Shown here one piece after another: positions 33,649 through 42,231 of a stretch of 64,000 bases of DNA. Origin of the DNA: Sinorhizobium sp. A49 (GTDB lineage: Bacteria; Pseudomonadota; Alphaproteobacteria; Rhizobiales; Rhizobiaceae); assembly GCF_002002725.1 (NCBI RefSeq), contig NZ_MUNW01000037.1, positions 1 to 64,000 of the forward strand, in the 5' to 3' direction. The notes under the pieces were generated by a model. It ran no database searches, had not been told where the DNA came from, and saw nothing but the letters and a program-made list of their open reading frames with translations. The position numbers and the translations under genes are program-made. Numbering within the stretch: position 1 is the first letter of the stretch; each line of letters begins with the position of its first letter.

Positions 33649-36600
33649 GTGCTTTCGCGAATTCTGGTTGCCATCGGCGGTCTTGTGGTCGTTGCGCTTT
33701 TTGCGGCGCTGATCGCCCCGTGGTTCATCGACTGGACGGGATTCCGCAAGGAGTTCGAGCGCGAGGCAAGCCGCATCATGGGCAAGCCCGTCGTCGTCCA
33801 CGGCAGTGTCGACGCACGGCTGATCCCGTTCCCGACGGTCACGCTCAACGATGTGCGCGTCGGCGGCAGCGACAAGGGCGAGCCGCTGATCCAGGTGGCG
33901 CAGTTCTCGATGAGTGCGGAGCTGGCGCCGTTCCTGAGCGGCGAAGCACTGATCTTCGACATGCGCCTCGACCGGCCGAAGGCCAAGGTGAGGCTGCTCC
34001 CGGACGGCACGCTCGATTGGGCGCGCGGCACCCGTACGGCCATCCCGGCCAAGACGGTGGTGCTCGAAAATGTCGAGATCACCCATGGCGAGATCGAATT
34101 CATCGATGAGCAGACCGGCCGCACCCGACGCGTCACCGACCTTTCCGCCGATCTTTCCGCCCGCACCTTGGCTGGCCCCTGGAAGGTGGAGGGGCGGGCT
34201 GCGCTCGACGGCGAGGCCGGCAGTTTCGCCTTTTCCAGCAATGAGGTGGACGAGACGGGTGCGCTTAGCCTGAAGGCGCGGGTGACGCCGGACCAGCGTC
34301 CCTTCGGCGTCGAGCTCGACGGCGCACTGAAGATCGTCGACTTCAAGCCGGTTTACGGCGGTCGCTTCACGCTGACCGAAAACCGCCCGCAGGGCGAGGC
34401 CAAGGATGCGGACGGCCACGCGCCACTGCGCATCAACGGCGATTTCCAGCTGACCAATGAGAGTATCCGCGTGCCGGAATACCGGTTCGAGATCGGCCCT
34501 GCGGACGATCCTTACGTCGTGACCGGCGAGGCGACGCTCGACACCGGCAAGGACCAGAAATTCCTGCTGATTGCCGACGGCCAGCAGATCGACGTCAGCC
34601 GCATCGGCAATTCCGGCAGCAACGGCAAGACCGGGCGCGACCCGGCGATCTCCATGCGCCAGCGGCTCGAAGCGATGCTGGCCATTGCCGCCGACATTCC
34701 CATCCCACAGGTGCCGGGGCGGGCAAGCCTGAAACTGCCGGCGATCGTCATCGGCGATACGACCGTGCGCGATGTGCGCATCGACGTGCAGCCGGATGGT
34801 GCCGGATGGGTGATCGACAATGTGGTTGCCCTTCTGCCCGGGCGCACCCAGCTTGAGGCCAAGGGGCGGCTCAACCTCAAGGGCCAGCGCTCGTTCCGCG
34901 GCGACCTGCTTCTCGCGTCCAACCAGCCTTCGGGCTTGGCGAGCTGGCTGGCGGGATCCGTCGATCCGGCGATCCGCAAGCTGAAGACCGCGGGCTTTTC
35001 GGCAACCGTCAACCTGACCGACACGCTGCAGCAGTTCGAAAACCTCGAAGTGGCGGCCGGCGACGCCAGCCTCAAGGGGCGGCTTGAGCGTCAGTCCTTC
35101 GCCGAACAGCAGCCGAACCTGTCGCTGCAGCTGAACGGCAATCGCATCGACCTCGAAGCCCTGCAGGCGCTGGCGGGGCTGGTTGCCGGCGATGCCTCGG
35201 CCTCGACGCTGATGCAGCATGCGATTGCCGCCGATCTTTCCGCCGACGAGTTCTCCGCCTTCGGCGAGGAGGCGCGCGACGTTCAGGCGGTAGTGACATT
35301 CAAGAATGGCCAGCTTCAGGCCGAGCGCGTGGCGATCGGTTCGCTTGCCGGCGCCCAGCTCGCCTTTTCCGGTCGTGCCAGCGGCGATCTCGAAAAGCCG
35401 GTGATTTCGGCCAAGATGAAGCTTGCGGCCAAGGACCTGACACCGTTCCTGGAAATGATCGGCCGGCACGCCGTCGATCATCCGGCCCTTCGTCGCCTGA
35501 CCAGGGCAGGCCCGTACTTCACCGATGCCGCATTCGATGTGACGCTGACGGCCGGCAACAAGGAAGGCAACGCGCCGGCGACCTTCGGCATTTTCGGCAC
35601 GGCCAACGGCACCAAGATTGCCGCCAGCTATCAGGCGCCCGACATGGCCCAGGCGCTTTCCGGCAAGGGCATATTGCTTGAAGCGACGCTCGAAAACCCG
35701 CAAACGCTGCTGCTGCTCGGCCAGGCCGGGTTCGACCCGCTGCCTTTCGATGCCGATGCCAACGGCATTCTCTCCGTCAAGCTGCAGAGCACCGATGGCT
35801 CCAACGCCAATGGTACGGTGACCTTTACTACCGAGAAGACGTCGCTTGCAGCCAAAGGCAGCTTCGATCTCTCGCGGGACCATTTCCTCGAGGGCCAGGC
35901 CAAACTGACACTCCAGACGGAAGACCTTGAGCCCTATCTGCTGCAGCAGGGCATCGCGTTGCCGCAGACGGGCACCGGCCTGCCGATTTCGGTTTCGGCC
36001 GACGTGGCGACGACGCCGGAGGCGATCGCCTTTACGACCGTCGAAGGCAAGGCCGACAACAACGGCTTTGCAGGCGCTCTGACGATCGACCGCACGGTGC
36101 CGGGCAAGGCCGAAGGCCAGATCAGCGTTGCTACGCTCGATCTCGCCTGGCTGGCCGAGGGCATCCTTGGCCACGTTCAGGACATGTCGAGCGGAGCGCT
36201 GTCGAAAACCCCCGTGGCGCAAGCCGCCTGGACCGGTTTCAACGTGGTGCTCGATGTGCAGGCCGCCAACTTCTGGCCGGGGCTCTACAGCGCCATCGGC
36301 AACTTTGCCGGCAAGCTGGAGTGGAAGGGCGACGAGATCGCCTTTACCGATGCGACCGGCGACTGGCTCGGCGGCAAGCTCGAAGGCCGGTTGCAGCTCG
36401 GCAATGCCAATGGCTCCGGCTTCCTGCGCTCGCGGCTCGACGTCAAGGGCGGGGATCTGGCGCAGGCTGGCTGGACGCGTGCGGGCGCCCCGGTCGCCAC
36501 CGGCACCTTCGACCTTTCGGTCGCGCTCGAGGCATCGGGCGCGAACGCGCAAGCCATGGCCCATTCGGCAAGCGGTTCCGGCACCGCCACCTTCAATGGC

Positions 36601-37404
36601 GTGACGCTCAACGGCGTCAACAGCGCGGCGCTGCCGCAACTGATGGCAACTGCCGACGCCATGAAGACGGAGATTTCGGCCGACGCAATCCGCCAGGCGG
36701 CAGAGGCAGCGGTGTTTTCCGGCCAGTCGGTCGTCGGTGTGGTCAAGGTCCCCTTCAGCATCGCCGGTGGCGTGCTAAGGGCGCAGAACGTCACGGCTGC
36801 CGACGGCAACGCAGCCTTTGTCGGCGAAGCATCGTTGGATTTGGCGGCGGAGCGTCTCGACGCGAACATCGACATGACCTTCCGGCCGGGCGAGGAGGCG
36901 TTGGCCGGGGCCGAACCGCGGGTGCGGCTGAGTTATGCCGGCCTGCTTTCGTCTCCGGGCGTGAACCTCGATGTTGCCGATCTCTCGAATTTCCTGTCGC
37001 TTCGCGCGTTTGAGCGCGAGCGCCGGCGCGTCGAGACGCTGCAGGCCAACGTGCTTGAGAAGCAACGGCTGCGTCGCGAGGTGCAACTTTACAAAGCAAA
37101 GGCACAGCAGCGTGAAGTCGAGCGCCTGCGGGCAGTCGCCGAAGAGCGGCGGCGTGCGGCGGCGGCTGTTGAAGCGGAACGGGTGAAGGCGGATCTGGCG
37201 GCCCGCGCGGAGGCGGAACGTAAGGCGGCGGAAGAGGCCGCGCGCAAGGCAGCGGAAGAAGCCGCGCGCGTCGAGCGTGAACGCCAGCAGCAACAGCAAC
37301 TTGGCGCCCCGTCGCAGATGCCGCCGGGGACCGGCGAAGGCCTACAGAATCCGAGCGGGCAGGGGCTGAATTTCGACGTTTTGCCCGATGTCACGGTGCA
37401 ATAG
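33649..37404 (+). CDS. Giant AsmA-family protein with C-terminal charged coiled coil
   Basis: A 1251-residue AsmA-like protein. It has one N-terminal membrane anchor (LSRILVAIGGLVVVALFAALIAPWFIDW) followed by the AsmA opening block RIMGKPVVVHGSVDARLIPFPTVTLNDVRVG, then long periplasmic beta-rich repeats. AsmA/TamB-type proteins are bridge-like lipid-transfer or outer-membrane biogenesis factors. Unusually, the last about 120 residues form a highly charged coiled coil rich in Arg, Glu and Ala (RERRRVETLQ onward), then a Gln-rich stretch and a Pro/Gly tail. I choose the GTG at 33649 so the anchor is N-terminal; an ATG at 33565 would sit inside a palindromic repeat. It is apparently monocistronic. 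Confidence 0.9.
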   Translation: MLSRILVAIGGLVVVALFAALIAPWFIDWTGFRKEFEREASRIMGKPVVVHGSVDARLIPFPTVTLNDVRVGGSDKGEPLIQVAQFSMSAELAPFLSGEALIFDMRLDRPKAKVRLLPDGTLDWARGTRTAIPAKTVVLENVEITHGEIEFIDEQTGRTRRVTDLSADLSARTLAGPWKVEGRAALDGEAGSFAFSSNEVDETGALSLKARVTPDQRPFGVELDGALKIVDFKPVYGGRFTLTENRPQGEAKDADGHAPLRINGDFQLTNESIRVPEYRFEIGPADDPYVVTGEATLDTGKDQKFLLIADGQQIDVSRIGNSGSNGKTGRDPAISMRQRLEAMLAIAADIPIPQVPGRASLKLPAIVIGDTTVRDVRIDVQPDGAGWVIDNVVALLPGRTQLEAKGRLNLKGQRSFRGDLLLASNQPSGLASWLAGSVDPAIRKLKTAGFSATVNLTDTLQQFENLEVAAGDASLKGRLERQSFAEQQPNLSLQLNGNRIDLEALQALAGLVAGDASASTLMQHAIAADLSADEFSAFGEEARDVQAVVTFKNGQLQAERVAIGSLAGAQLAFSGRASGDLEKPVISAKMKLAAKDLTPFLEMIGRHAVDHPALRRLTRAGPYFTDAAFDVTLTAGNKEGNAPATFGIFGTANGTKIAASYQAPDMAQALSGKGILLEATLENPQTLLLLGQAGFDPLPFDADANGILSVKLQSTDGSNANGTVTFTTEKTSLAAKGSFDLSRDHFLEGQAKLTLQTEDLEPYLLQQGIALPQTGTGLPISVSADVATTPEAIAFTTVEGKADNNGFAGALTIDRTVPGKAEGQISVATLDLAWLAEGILGHVQDMSSGALSKTPVAQAAWTGFNVVLDVQAANFWPGLYSAIGNFAGKLEWKGDEIAFTDATGDWLGGKLEGRLQLGNANGSGFLRSRLDVKGGDLAQAGWTRAGAPVATGTFDLSVALEASGANAQAMAHSASGSGTATFNGVTLNGVNSAALPQLMATADAMKTEISADAIRQAAEAAVFSGQSVVGVVKVPFSIAGGVLRAQNVTAADGNAAFVGEASLDLAAERLDANIDMTFRPGEEALAGAEPRVRLSYAGLLSSPGVNLDVADLSNFLSLRAFERERRRVETLQANVLEKQRLRREVQLYKAKAQQREVERLRAVAEERRRAAAAVEAERVKADLAARAEAERKAAEEAARKAAEEAARVERERQQQQQLGAPSQMPPGTGEGLQNPSGQGLNFDVLPDVTVQ

Positions 37405-37513
37405 GGCGCTATGTCCCACAGCGCCGCACGTCCAGAGGGTTTCCAAGGCTCCGTGTTGCACGGAAACGACCCTGGCCGGACGCGCAAAGGTCGCTATAGC
37501 GCTTTGAATTGCC

Positions 37514-37555
37514 GCATGTTTATCGTCAAGCGAAGTACGATTTTAGGAAACATGC
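37514..37555. repeat. Imperfect palindromic intergenic repeat (GCATGTTT/AAACATGC)
   Basis: GCATGTTT (37514-37521) and AAACATGC (37548-37555) are perfect inverted 8-mers 26 bp apart, preceded by AGCGCTTTGAATTGCC. This layout resembles dispersed intergenic repeats I remember from rhizobial genomes, but the family is not verified. The rest of the 471-bp gap 37405-37875 shows no gene or clear terminator. Confidence 0.5.
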
Positions 37556-37875
37556 AGAAGGCAGTTCAGGGAAACGCTCGATCGCGTTGTTTTCACGTCT
37601 TTGCTGCTGGGCCACGCTTTGCATTTTTCCTGGGCTGCGGCAGTGGAGCGGAGTGCAGAGGCAGAGATGCTGTACGTCTCTCCATGTCGCGGCAGCGGCC
37701 TGATTGCCGGTGCGTGGCTGACGCGTCCGGGGGCCTTGCGGGTGCCACGTGTCAGATGTGACGGGCCAAGGCTGCTGTCGAACTTCAGGCGTTCTGCCGT
37801 CTCCACAGATCAAAATGAAGCAGAACACCTGCCTTCCCATAGATCGCTCGTCCCCGACCGCCGCACCGCGTCGGA

Positions 37876-38667
37876 TCAGAAGTGGATGGCGACCCCCAGG
37901 ATCGGTCCGTGCTCCACCGTATCGTATTTGAAGCCGTCGTTGCTGTAGTTGACGCCGATCGCGCGATAGCCGGCGACCGCCGAGATCGTGTCGGTGAACT
38001 TGTAGCCGAGGCCGAGTGCCGCATCCCAATCGAGATCCGCGCCGCCGCCGCCGACCAGCCCCCAACCGGTCAGATAAAACTCGGGCGTGAAGTAGTAGGA
38101 GCCGCGCAAGCCGGCGACCGCATCGACCCAGGTGGCGCCGTCATCCCGGCTGATACCATCCAGCGGGCCGCCGGAGAACGAAAGCGTGGTGTCGACCGAC
38201 CAGACTTTCAGGCCGCCGACGATATCGAGATGGGAAGACTGGTCTTCGTAAATGGTATAGCCGACGCCCAGCAGCGCGGCGAAAGTCGTCGAGTCCACAT
38301 CCACGCTGTTGGCGAGGATGCCGTTCGGCGTGCTGCCGTCGGCCGATAGCTTCGAGTACATGACGTCGCCGAAGATGCTGTAGGGGCCATTGCGCGCCTC
38401 GCCCATCGCCATGAAGGCAAAATCGAGATTGTCCCAGATATCGCTGAAACTGGAATCGATATGCACATCCGGCAGCCCGAACTGTGCTGTGTCGCCCGTG
38501 AGGCCTGCCATCCAGAAGTAGGGTGCGACGGTGAACTGCCAGCCGCTTTCCGTCTCCTGCGGCTGGGCGGTTGGCGCAAGGAGTGGCGCGATGTCGGCGG
38601 CGCTGGCGACCGCGGCCGATGACAGGGTCAACCACGTGGCCAGACCGATCCGAGCATAGAGCTGCAT
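37876..38667 (-). CDS. Outer-membrane beta-barrel protein
   Basis: A 263-residue exported protein with a signal peptide (cleavage at about AVASA, residue 22). The mature chain alternates aromatic strands with turns (WQFTVAPYFWMAGLTGD, YSIFGDVMYSKLSADG, TFAALLGVGYTIYE) and ends in GPILGVAIHF, a C-terminal Phe as in outer-membrane barrels. About eight to ten strands can be drawn. Similar rhizobial proteins are annotated only as outer-membrane or hypothetical. GGAGGAAGGC precedes the ATG at 38667. There is no operon partner. Confidence 0.82.
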   Translation of the reverse strand: MQLYARIGLATWLTLSSAAVASAADIAPLLAPTAQPQETESGWQFTVAPYFWMAGLTGDTAQFGLPDVHIDSSFSDIWDNLDFAFMAMGEARNGPYSIFGDVMYSKLSADGSTPNGILANSVDVDSTTFAALLGVGYTIYEDQSSHLDIVGGLKVWSVDTTLSFSGGPLDGISRDDGATWVDAVAGLRGSYYFTPEFYLTGWGLVGGGGADLDWDAALGLGYKFTDTISAVAGYRAIGVNYSNDGFKYDTVEHGPILGVAIHF

Positions 38668-39072
38668 GCCTTCCTCCCTCACATAATTCATGAGCGCCAG
38701 AGGCTGCGGCCGCTGGCGGCACTTGGATTGTTCGAAATTAGGTGATGCTAAACAAGTATATTCGCGTCGAATTCCGTTTCGGCACGCGGGAATTGCGCGA
38801 GGTGTGGCGCAAGGCACACAGAAGGCGAGGGGCGGGTTCCCGTTGCAATCAAAAGTCTATGTTCCGGCGGGTTGACGCGGCCTGTCTTGCCCGGTGTCGA
38901 GCCTATAGACAGCCGGGGGCAGGCCCCGCTTCAGCGATCGAAGACCAATCTGCTTCGGCTGCAAGCGCCCGTCGTGGCTGCGGCGAAACGCAAAACCCTT
39001 AAAATCCTAATGGATCGATTGAGCGGGAGTTAGCATCCTGCCTTCACAGTGCGGTCTGCAACGGGGGGTGGC
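38668..39072. other. Divergent promoter region, nothing specific seen
   Basis: These 405 bp lie between the divergently transcribed outer-membrane protein and diguanylate cyclase genes and so should hold both promoters. I see no gene, strong hairpin or repeated motif. Confidence 0.4.
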
Positions 39073-39945
39073 ATGACGTCACTGGATGAGGGCCTTGATC
39101 GCCGCGCGATCATATGGATCACGAACTGGACATTCTCGGGCACCGCTGGATGCACGGCCGTTGCGGTTCTCATTACCTATTACTACATCGCGCCCTTCGG
39201 GGCTGAGGTGATGGCGATGTCGATGCGCCTTGCCCTGTTCATTCCGCTGCTTTTGGCCATCCCGCTTTTCGCCTTCATCGGCATCAAGCTGCAGCAATTG
39301 GCACGCGCCAACGATCTCTTGACATTGGCGAGCCGGTACGACGGCCTGACCGGCTGTCTCAATCGTGCCGCGTTCACGTCGGATGTCACGGCGTTCGTTG
39401 CCGAACAGGATCTCAAGCCCTTTCCCACGACCTCGGCGCTGATGGTGCTGGATGCCGACCACTTCAAGCGCATCAACGATCGCCATGGCCATCTCGCCGG
39501 TGACGATGCGCTGGTGGCGATAGCGACCGAGATGCGCTTGGCCGTGGGCGATGGCGGTCTGATTGGCCGTCTCGGCGGTGAGGAGTTCGGCGTGTTCGTC
39601 CACCATGCCCATCCCGCAACGATCGGGGCGATGGCCGAGCGCATTCGTCTGGCGGTGGCCGAGCACGGGCAGGCGATTGCTCCGGATGCCGATCCGGTGA
39701 CGGTCAGCATCGGCGTGGCGCTGTTTACCTATCCGGTACAGTACGAGGACATCTTCAAGATCGCGGACGACCAGCTCTACCTTGCCAAGAACACGGGGCG
39801 CAATCGGGTGTGTCTGATCGAGTATTCGCGGCTGCCGGGTGGGGTCAGGGCCATGGCGACCCAGCTACGCGAGGGCCTGGTCGGCGCCCCGACGGACGGG
39901 TTCGCACGCCATGGCGACGAGCCGTCACGTGTCGCCGGCTGCTGA
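39073..39945 (+). CDS. Diguanylate cyclase (GGDEF) with two membrane segments
   Basis: A 290-residue protein with hydrophobic segments at about residues 15-42 and 48-72, then a GGDEF domain: RYDGLTGCLNRAAF, MVLDADHFKRINDRHGHLAGDD and active-site RLGGEEFG, followed by SIGVALF and DDQLYLAKNTGRNR. It makes cyclic di-GMP. The RxxD inhibitory site is missing (GDGG at that place), as in the other cyclase at 18409-19653. GGGGGGTGGC precedes the ATG at 39073. Its last 21 bp overlap the 3' end of the convergent RHH gene. Confidence 0.9.
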   Translation: MTSLDEGLDRRAIIWITNWTFSGTAGCTAVAVLITYYYIAPFGAEVMAMSMRLALFIPLLLAIPLFAFIGIKLQQLARANDLLTLASRYDGLTGCLNRAAFTSDVTAFVAEQDLKPFPTTSALMVLDADHFKRINDRHGHLAGDDALVAIATEMRLAVGDGGLIGRLGGEEFGVFVHHAHPATIGAMAERIRLAVAEHGQAIAPDADPVTVSIGVALFTYPVQYEDIFKIADDQLYLAKNTGRNRVCLIEYSRLPGGVRAMATQLREGLVGAPTDGFARHGDEPSRVAGC

Positions 39946-40161
39946 GCGCGGTACGTTCGACTTGATCCAGTCGAGAACGTAGACCCGAAGCGCCGAGGAG
40001 AGGTTGCTGTCACTGCTGCGCGCGTCGTCGATCTCGACGATCAGCTGGGCGATCGGCATGGCGCGGGTCGCCGCGATCGTCTTCAGTTCCAGCCAGAACG
40101 GGTCCTCCAGCGAAAAACTGGTGCGGTGTCCGTGCAGGGTGGCGGAGTGCTTTCGGATCAT
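39925..40161 (-). CDS. Ribbon-helix-helix domain protein
   Basis: A 78-residue protein with the pattern of the ribbon-helix-helix_4 group common in alphaproteobacteria: a beta strand HRTSFSLEDPFW, then helix ELKTIAATRAMPIAQLIVEID and a second helix SALRVYVLDWI. Such proteins may bind DNA as dimers; no target is known. The start is the ATG at 40161; the frame extends to a TTG at 40176. It is the last gene of the minus-strand run ssrA-sspB-DUF4169-RHH, and its 3' end overlaps the diguanylate cyclase gene by 21 bp. Confidence 0.8.
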   Translation of the reverse strand: MIRKHSATLHGHRTSFSLEDPFWLELKTIAATRAMPIAQLIVEIDDARSSDSNLSSALRVYVLDWIKSNVPRSAAGDT

Positions 40162-40359
40162 CGCCGGAGCTCGCAAATTGATTCAAGTCGTTGGCGGTTT
40201 GATTCGGGACGCTGCTGCAAGTCCTTGACGCAGAATCGTTTTTGCCGAACCGTGCGCCGGCTTTGATGCTCTAGCAACGCATTCAGGCGTGAGACGTTCC
40301 GCACAATCTGTTTCGATGATGATTTGAAGAAGGCCGCAGCCGCTTACGCGTCCTGTGCT

Positions 40360-40569
40360 TCAGTCCTCGGCCTCATCGGGTCGATCGGCTGCGGGCTCGC
40401 GGCGCCCCTGGTCGAGGGCTTTTGCCGCTTTCGCGTTCAAGGCGTCGGTCAGAGATTTCTCAGCCTTGGTGCGGCCGAACGAAATACGGTTCTGTTCGGC
40501 CTGCTTTTCTTTTTCGGCGCGGGCATTGCGCTTGCGGAACTGGCGTAGATTGACGACGTCACCACTCAT
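40360..40569 (-). CDS. DUF4169 family small protein
   Basis: A 69-residue, strongly charged protein starting MSGDVVNLRQFRK and rich in Arg, Lys, Glu and Ala (NARAEKEKQAEQNRISFGRTKAEK), the pattern of DUF4169, found in alphaproteobacteria next to sspB. The function is unknown. It begins 20 bp after the sspB stop, so the two are probably co-transcribed. There is no membrane segment or signal peptide; it looks like a cytosolic, largely helical or disordered protein. Confidence 0.85.
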   Translation of the reverse strand: MSGDVVNLRQFRKRNARAEKEKQAEQNRISFGRTKAEKSLTDALNAKAAKALDQGRREPAADRPDEAED

Positions 40570-40589
40570 GCCGCGGCCTTTCAGCTGCC

Positions 40590-41105
40590 TCAGTTCTTCT
40601 TGCGGAAGGAATCGAGCGAAACGACCGAACCGCCGCCATTCTTGGCTTCGCCGGATTTCTCCGCGTCCTTGGGCGGCACTTCGCCGTCGGTTTCAGGCAC
40701 GGGATAGGCGGTGATCTCCGCCGATTCGAGTTCTTCCTCTTCGGCCGCGGCCACGTCGAACTCGAGTTCGAAATTGACCGAGGGGTCGTAGAAGCCGCGA
40801 ATGGCATTGAATGGAATGACGAGCCGCTCCGGCGTGTCGGAGAAGGAAAGGCCGATCTCGAAGCCGATATCGGAGACCTTGAGTTCCCAGAACTGGTGCT
40901 GGACGACGATGGTCATCTGCTCGGGATACTTGGATTTCAGGTGCTGCGAGATGCGAACACCCGGCGCTCCGGTCAGGAAGGTGATGAAGAAATGGTGCTC
41001 GCCAGGCAGGTGGCCGGTGGCCGCAACCTCGGTCAGCACTTTGCGGATGACGCCGCGAAGCGCGTCCTGCGCCAGAATGTCGTAGCGAATGTGGTCCTGG
41101 CCCAT
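40590..41105 (-). CDS. sspB: ClpXP adaptor SspB (alphaproteobacterial type)
   Basis: SspB binds ssrA-tagged proteins and delivers them to ClpXP. The 171-residue protein has a conserved N-terminal substrate-binding domain (IRYDILAQDALRGVIRKVL, HHFFITFLTG, MTIVVQHQFWELKV, IPFNAIRGFYDPSVNF), then a long acidic linker with EEEELE and a C-terminal tail ending GGGSVVSLDSFRKKN, which should be the ClpX-binding motif. It lies directly downstream of ssrA on the same strand, so the tag-encoding RNA and the tag-reading adaptor are neighbours. The ATG at 41105 has a weak ribosome site. Confidence 0.93.
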   Translation of the reverse strand: MGQDHIRYDILAQDALRGVIRKVLTEVAATGHLPGEHHFFITFLTGAPGVRISQHLKSKYPEQMTIVVQHQFWELKVSDIGFEIGLSFSDTPERLVIPFNAIRGFYDPSVNFELEFDVAAAEEEELESAEITAYPVPETDGEVPPKDAEKSGEAKNGGGSVVSLDSFRKKN

Positions 41106-41214
41106 GGGATTCCCGTCTTTCTCGAACTCAATTCTACTGTCGGCTTTCCATTGCCCGTCAGAATATGACGAGTCAATTATCCAAGCATCTATAGACCATT
41201 TCGAAGCGGGGGAG

Positions 41215-41545
41215 AAGGTGAAGGCTTCTGTTGCCAGGTGCCTTCGGACCCCGCCTTACGGTGCTACCCGGAAGGACTTGATTTGAAGTGTCGCACCGCC
41301 GTTAGGCAGCGAGACGTGCTTCAGCATAGTTGTCGTTTGCAACTATAAGTTTAGCCCGATAACGGTGGTACAATGCCGAGCAAAAAGTCGATCTTTACGC
41401 CCTTGTCGATCCTATTTCGCCCCCATCAAAAGCCGGTCATCGAAGTGTCGACCGGTTTTTGGTGGAGGCGCCGGGTACCGCCCCCGGGTCCAATGGGTTT
41501 ATTTCACCGCCCGTTTATTGCCATAGCCGCCCGAAGACGGCACCT
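41215..41545 (-). ncRNA. ssrA: Circularly permuted two-piece tmRNA
   Basis: Read on the minus strand, the acceptor piece comes first. It ends CGCCTCCACCA at 41460 and has a T-arm-like stem CCGGG/CCCGG. A 35-nt intervening segment (41425-41459) with a hairpin follows. The coding piece then begins at 41424 with GGGGGCG, which pairs with CGCCTCC to rebuild the acceptor stem, and continues AAATAGGATCGAC like other tmRNA 5' ends. The tag frame is 41340-41302: A-N-D-N-Y-A-E-A-R-L-A-A-stop, with GCA as resume codon. This is the alphaproteobacterial permuted layout. The outer ends are approximate. tmRNA rescues stalled ribosomes and marks the nascent chain for proteolysis. Confidence 0.95.
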
Positions 41546-41548
41546 GTC

Positions 41549-41577
41549 ATATAGGTCTTTCCGGCGCCGAAGAAAAG
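41549..41577 (-). promoter_or_regulatory. Promoter candidate for ssrA
   Basis: On the minus strand, CTTTTC (41577-41572), a 17-bp spacer, then CTATAT (41554-41549), which is the rhizobial housekeeping -10 consensus. The predicted start falls about 7 nt downstream, at the beginning of the acceptor piece, which supports the tmRNA 5' boundary. Confidence 0.55.
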
Positions 41578-41718
41578 GGGAAGACGCGGATAAATCGCTG
41601 CTTTTCCAAAACGCTTGACAGGATTGGCAGCCATGAAAAACTCCGGCTGCTGCAGGCGGGCCGCTGGGGCATGCGGGGCACGCTGCAGTTTTTTGAGCAA
41701 TCCCAATGTGGAGGCATC

Positions 41719-42027
41719 ATGACCGACTATCTCGCAGATGTGCAGAAGTATGACAGCGGCGCCGATGAAGCCGTTGTGAACAAGATCGTGCGCCATCTCG
41801 GCATTGCGCTTCGCAACAAGGATTCCTCGCTCGTGTCGGCCACCGACCCGAAGGAACTCGATCGCGTCCGGGAAAAATGGTGCGAGAAGAAGCTCGGCGT
41901 CGCGGGCGCGGACGCGGACGCAGCCATCTCGGCCACGGCGAAGGCGATGTCTGCGGACCGCTCGAAGTCGCGCGTGACCTTCTATTATCTGGTGGCCAAG
42001 AACCTCGGTAAGCTGCAGACGCTGTAA
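41719..42027 (+). CDS. DUF2853 family protein
   Basis: A 102-residue cytosolic helical protein starting MTDYLADVQKYDSGADEAVV and ending TFYYLVAKNLGKLQTL, matching DUF2853, a small family of unknown function in alphaproteobacteria and others. GTGGAGG lies 7 nt before the ATG at 41719; an ATG at 41671 in the same frame lacks support. It diverges from ssrA, so its promoter lies in the approximately 170 bp upstream that also hold the ssrA promoter. The thyA gene follows after 204 bp. Confidence 0.85.
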   Translation: MTDYLADVQKYDSGADEAVVNKIVRHLGIALRNKDSSLVSATDPKELDRVREKWCEKKLGVAGADADAAISATAKAMSADRSKSRVTFYYLVAKNLGKLQTL

Positions 42028-42231
42028 GTTGCGGTGAACCCGGGTCGGATTGACCCGGATTCATCAACCTAACCGATGCCTTGAGGCGGGATGCCGGCGG
42101 AAAACGCGCAGGCTTTCCTCAAGATCCCGGTTTGAACGCGGCTAAATTTGCGGGATAAACATCGCCAGGACATTGGTTTGCCGCCGGCTTCAACCTAAAT
42201 TTGGGACAACACGAATCGGCGGCGCCAGACC

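Noticed and set aside
33442-36639. Open frame of over 1000 codons on the minus strand
   Set aside because: It is antisense to the asmA-like gene; the plus frame has an anchor and AsmA motifs, while this product is an Arg/Gly/Asp-rich string without domains, typical of the complementary frame in high-GC coding DNA.
41373-41618. Short plus-strand open frame at the tmRNA locus
   Set aside because: It lies on the complement of ssrA, whose tag frame, CCA end and acceptor stem explain the sequence.
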